Position numbers and translations under genes: made by a program. DNA of 64,000 nt from Microbacterium sp. Leaf288 (lineage in GTDB: Bacteria > Actinomycetota > Actinomycetes > Actinomycetales > Microbacteriaceae), in NCBI RefSeq assembly GCF_001422925.1, contig NZ_LMNI01000011.1:258515-322514 (forward strand), given 5' to 3'. The notes beneath the pieces are model-generated. The model saw only the letters and a program-made list of their open reading frames with translations. It had not been told where the DNA came from and did not search any database. Below are positions 39,401 through 45,400 of this stretch, piece after piece (position 1 is the first letter of the stretch; each line of letters starts with the position of its first letter).

Positions 39401-42400
39401 CCGACACCGTCGTCGTCAAGTGCGGCGACGCGGCGTGCTCGGTGCCGGGCCTCCGCGACGGCTACTACCTCCGCCTGACGACGACCCCGACCGGCGACGT
39501 GCACGTCGTCATCACGCCCGACGGTCTCGTCGACGCGGTCTCGATCAACGGGGTCGCGGTCACGCCGGACGACTATGTGGAGATCGGCGGCGACATCCCG
39601 TCGCGGGTGTTCCTGGGCAACCTCTCGTTCGCCGGATCGACGATCACGCGGGCGAACGGCAGCGACACCGGCAGCTTCTGGGACGACGGCCTCGCCGTCG
39701 GCCAGCGCCTGCGGTTCGCAGCGTGCACGGGCATCTACACAGTGCAGTCGATCTCGGTCGACGGCAAGTCCTTCACGGTGTCGACGCCGCTCGTCGGCTG
39801 CAGCGGCGCGGCGACCGGCACGTCGATCAACGTCCTGACCCGGCGAGGGATCTGGGACGGCTCGGCGGCGCTCGCCACGGCGATCGGCGATGACCTGCTC
39901 ACGCACTTCCGGCTGACGCGCGCCGGCGGCGGCTGGCTCGCCGACGGATTCCTCGAGGGCCAGTGGGTGCTGGTGTGCGACGGGGACGGCGACTGCGTCC
40001 GTGCCAAGATCCAGAACATCCGCGGCACCAACCTCGCGCACGACCAGCAGCTCGAGTTCCGCCCCGACTCGTACGACGACTTCTCAGCGCTGTCGGGCTC
40101 GGCGTTCAGCGTCGTGAGGATCGCCGCGCAGGCGACCTTCACCGCCGCCGACTGGTACCTCGACCAGAAGGTCGAGCTCGAGGCCGACCTCGGCTATTAC
40201 CAGCCGATCGTGCGCCAGGGCGTCAAGAACTTCCCGGCGTCGCAGCACCTGCTCACGCGGCTGCGCGGCCCGCTCGCGGTCGAAGGCGGCGTGACGGGAG
40301 CCGACCGCTCGCTCGAGCTCGGGCTGAAGCTGCCGGGCGAGCAGGACGGCCCGCTGTTCGCGATCGCGACCCAGGCGCCCGAATCCAAGCAGATCGACGT
40401 CCTCAACATCTACGGCGACGGCAGCGTGGCTCACAACTGGGGCGTCATGACCTCGACGACCCTCCGCGGCCTCGGCATGGCGAAGGACCTCGACTTCGGC
40501 GCGGCGTACGGCGGATCGCAGAACGAGACGTTCGGCGAGCCTCAGATCTTCCCCGGCGGCATCAGCTTCGGCTCGGTGTCGTTCGTCGACGGCGAGTACG
40601 AGACCTCGGCCGGCCGCAGCTCGATCGAGGTGCTCAACCTCTTCCTCGGCGCCGGCAACGACCGCCTCGACATCCAGGGCACGCTCCAGCCGGACGACCC
40701 GGTGAAGCTGAGGGGCCAGATCACCCTCGCCGCCGCGCAGTCGTACCCCGGATTCGCGGCGCCGCCGGCCGGTGCGCTCCAGCTCACACGACCGTCGCCG
40801 TTCGACTGGAAGGCGCAGGGCTTCCTGATCGGGCAGCCGGTGACGATCAGCAACCAGCCCGGGCGCGTGTTCAAGGTCGTCGGCTTCGCCGACTCCGACC
40901 CGAGCGACACCACCGACAACACGGTGATGTACCTGCAGCTCATGAGCGGCGGCGCTCCGACCCCGGGCACGTCGGGCTCCGGTGTCAACGCCCCGACCGT
41001 CGTCGCGCAGGACGTCCCGGTGACGATCACGGTCCCGGTGACCGTGGTCGGAGGCCCCGCCGGCGGCACGGTCACCCGTGCGAGCGGCAGCTGGATCGCG
41101 GACGGCTTCGTCGTCGGCCAGCTGGTGCGGATCGCGAACATCGCGGGCCAGTGGCGCCTGGTCGCGGTGACGGCCACGACGCTGACGCTCGACCGCGGCG
41201 ACGTGCTCCCGTCGATCGCGGCGCCCACCTCGCAGAACGTCTTCGTCCCCGGACCGAACGGCGGCCTCACGGCGGTGCACGGCGGCGGCAACACGCCGAT
41301 CCAGACGGTGTTCGAGATGACGCGCACCGCCCCGACGCCCGCTCAGGCCTCCGCGTTCCCGGGTGCGGCACTCGTCCTCACGCGACTCGACGGACTCAAT
41401 TGGGCGTTCAACGGCCTGCTGCCCGGCAGCGGGTACTACGCGGGCGACCCGTACCTGCACGCCTCCCAGCACGTGCAGCTCGTGGGCGAGAACTTCACGC
41501 GGATGATCCTCGGCTTCCTCGATCTGCCGTTCGCCCAGTGCCCGTACGGCGACCCGTTCCCCGGCTGCGGCAAGGGATCGATCATGATCCTGGGCGGGCC
41601 GAACATCGCCCCCACCACCCCCGTGACGCTGCCGCTCGGCACCGGACTCGCGACCGATGTCCGCGTCGCGCAGCCGGTGAAGATCGAGGTCACAACGCCG
41701 GTGCAGGTGAGGACGTCGAGCCTGACGCGCACCGACGGCGCGAGCTGGAGCGCGGCGGGCTTCAAGGCCGGCATGCAGGTGCGCATCAGCGGCTTCGCGG
41801 GTCCGTTCACCATCTCGAAGTTCTCGGGTGCGAACGACAGCGTCGTGGAGTTCGCGAACGTCGCATGGGCGCCGAGCATGCACCTGAACGCGGCGGGCGC
41901 GGCGATCTGGGATGCCGTCACCCTGACTCTCACCGCGTGGGACGAGTTCCGCGCATCGAACGGCGCCATGATCGGCGGCGACGTTCTCACCGTCTGCAAC
42001 CGAGCAGTGGACAGCCTGCTCTTCAAGATCGCCGCGCAGCCGGACGGCCTCGTCGACGATCCGGTGCGCTGCGACGCGACGCACACGGCCGGCCCCGGCT
42101 CGCCGCTGGTGGTCTACGGCGACACGTCGCAGGACGGCGTCTGGTACTCGGGCACGCCGGGCGACAACCTGGGCATGGAGTTCGGTCCCAAGCCGTTCGA
42201 CCCGTTCACCCACATCCCCGACGGGGAGAACGAGGACGACGAGTGGGTGTTCGGACTCGCGAACCCCTACGACTACAGCGGCAACGACATCATCGACGCG
42301 TCCGGTCTGTTCGCCGACCTCCTCCCGGCGAATCTGCCGACCGTGGGCTTCACGGCCTACGGCGGACTGGGCGACGACCTCATCATCGGCAGCCAGGCCG

Positions 42401-45400
42401 GCGACCACCTCGCCGGCGGCTCGGGCGACGACGAGATCCGCGGCCTCCGGGGCGTCGACCACATCTACGGCGACTCGGGCGTCAACGTCGACGTGCTGAC
42501 GCGTGCGCTCGACATCGCGACGATCAACCGCAGCCCGCGGCCCACGGTGACCGGTGCGGGCTTCATCCCGAACGGCACGACCCTCACGCCGATCGTGGGT
42601 GGCGTCATCGGCGTCGTCGACGACCTGCTCGTCGCCGGGTACGACCTCATCTACGGCGACGGCGCGCCGGGCCTCGGCCTCGGGTCGTTCGCGGTGAACG
42701 CCAATGGGCAGCCCGAGTCGGCGTACGACGACATCGTCTTCGGCGACCACGGCGCGATCGACCAGAACGTGGCCGACCCGAACGAGCCCGACCCGCGGCT
42801 GCAGAAGATCCAGACGACGGCGCTCGCCTCGATCCTGCGGATCCGCAGCGTCAACCTCGACAAGGGCGCGGACGACATCGTCTTCGGCGGCCTCGGCCGC
42901 GACGTGCTCGTCGGCGGCGCCGGCAACGACATGATCGACGGCGACCAGTCCGACGACATCCTGTTCGGCGACGCCGTGTGGTTCGACCGCACGCCGGGCA
43001 ACTGGACGAGCCCGCGGTTCCAGTCGCTGTGCGGCACGCTCCTCTACAGCCGCAGCGACATCACGGACGCCTCGAACCTCTGCAACGGTGCGCCGACTCC
43101 GACCGAGAACAACTCGGGCGTGCTGCTCGTCGACGGCACGCCGCGCCCGTACCGCGACCCCGACGGGGCGCCGTGGTGGGCGGAGTACGACGTGACGAAC
43201 CTGTTCCACGACGTGGCGTCGGACCGGGGTGACAAGTGGGCCGCGACGTGGGGGAACGACTACCTCGCGGGCGGCGCGGCCCACGACATCCTGTTCGGGC
43301 AGCTCGGCGACGACGTCCTGCAGGGCGACGGCGGCATCGAGGGGGCCTTCCGCCGCTGGATCGACGACCACCCGTCCGTCGTCAACGGTGTGGCCGATGC
43401 GGCGACCTCGGCCTCCCACGTGGGCGCCTCGCGCACCCCCCTCGGCTGCTACGACAACGACCCCGGCGCGGGCGTGGCGATCCTCTGCGACTACACGGGC
43501 GTTCTCGTGGTCGTGCCGTCGTTCGAGGCGGCGACGGATGGCGAGGACTACATCGAGGGCAACGCCGGCAACGACGTCGTCTTCGGCGGTCTCGGCCAGG
43601 ACGACATCGTCGGCGGATCGAGCGACTTCTTCAGCCTCGACACGGCCGACAAGCGCCCCGACGGCCTGCAGAACCCGGCCCTCAACTACCTGCCCGGTCA
43701 CGACCGCGGTGCCGACGTCCTCTTCGGTGGGGCGGGCTCGCGCATCGGCATCAACGACCAGACCAACGGCGGCACGATGGTCAGCACGCCGACGACCGGC
43801 GGAACGCTCGTCGACGGCACACTGCCGGCGAACATGCACGCCCGCGACGCCGACACGATCGTCGGAGACAACGGCCGCATCGTCCGCATCGTCGGCACGA
43901 GCCACGGCGACGTCAACGGGCTGGGCAACACCGGCACGGTCGGGGTCCCGCCGGCCACGGGATCGAACTACCTGACGTTCCAGTACGACAACTACGGCAC
44001 GCAGAAGCTCATCGTCCGTGGCGTGACGCTCCTCGACTACACCCTCGGCGGGCCGGACTTCGAGCCCGAGAACTTCGGCCTCGGCGTGGGCAGCGACTGC
44101 ACCAACGGCTCGCCGACGCAGCCGATCTGCTCGAAGGTGCTCGACACCGCGACGGGTCAGTGGCGCAACGTCGCCTACGACCCGACGGCCGGCGCGCAGA
44201 CCGGCGGTCGCGACGAGGTCCACGGCGAGACCGGCGACGACACGGTCTACACCGGCGCCGACCACGACGTCGTCTACGGCGACGCCCAGGACGACGACAT
44301 CATCGGCGGCTGGGGCAACGACTGGATCTCGGGCGGCACAGGTCAGGACGGCATCCTCGGCGACGACGGCCGCATCTTCACCAGCCGCAACAGCTCGACC
44401 GGCATCCTGACCGGCGGCGCCGCCTGCTCCGGCAACGCGGCCGCGCCCGGCGCGGTGAACGCCTGCTACAGCGAGCGGCTCTACGGCATCACCGCGCTCC
44501 TGGCGACAGACCCCGACACCAAGTACTCGAACGGCAACGTGCTGAACGAGTTCATCTACACGCCCGGTCAGGGCCAGACGGCGACGATCAACATCGGCGG
44601 CCAGCTGAACAAGGCGGCCGACCTCACGATCTACAACCTCGGTCCCGACGTGAACGCGAGCCTGCACCACGTCGCGAACTCGCCGCTGTACGACGCGAAC
44701 AACTCCGACGACATCATCTTCGGCGGCTGGGGGAGCGACTGGATCCACGGCGGCGCCGGCGACGACGCCATCTCGGGCGCCGAGGCCATCGGCACCGACC
44801 CCGACGACAACCGCCTCGCTCCCAACGGCGTCAACGGACCGAAGCCGGCGGGCAGCGGCTACGCCCAGCACTTCGACCTCGCGGGCACCCTCGTCGGCCT
44901 CGAGTACATCGACTTCGCCCACCCGTGGAACCCCGGCGACGTGCTGCACTTCGGCGCCGACACCAACCCGTGGCACGCCAACAACCACAACGAGATGCGC
45001 CTGGGCGAGTTCCTCCTCTACGACGAGTACGACCCGCGCCGCGCCATCCTCTTCAACGGCGTCGGCCAGACCTGGGGCTGCACCTCGTGGTCGCCGAGCG
45101 GGCACACCTGCACGGGCAGTTCCGACCGCACGCTGTTCCCGAACCAGTTCTTCCTCAACAACGAGGACCTCGTCGGCGACATCCTCGTGAAGACCTGCGT
45201 CTCGGTCGACAACCAGGGCAACTGCCTCGCGTGGAAGTTCGACCAGGCCACCGACGGCGACGACGCGATCTTCGGCGATCTCGGCAACGACTGGCTCGTC
45301 GGCGGCACCGGCCAGGACACGCTGTGGGGCGGCTGGGGCAACGACCTGCACCAGGCTGACGACGATCTGCACAACGGATGCCTCGTCATGGCGAACAACG

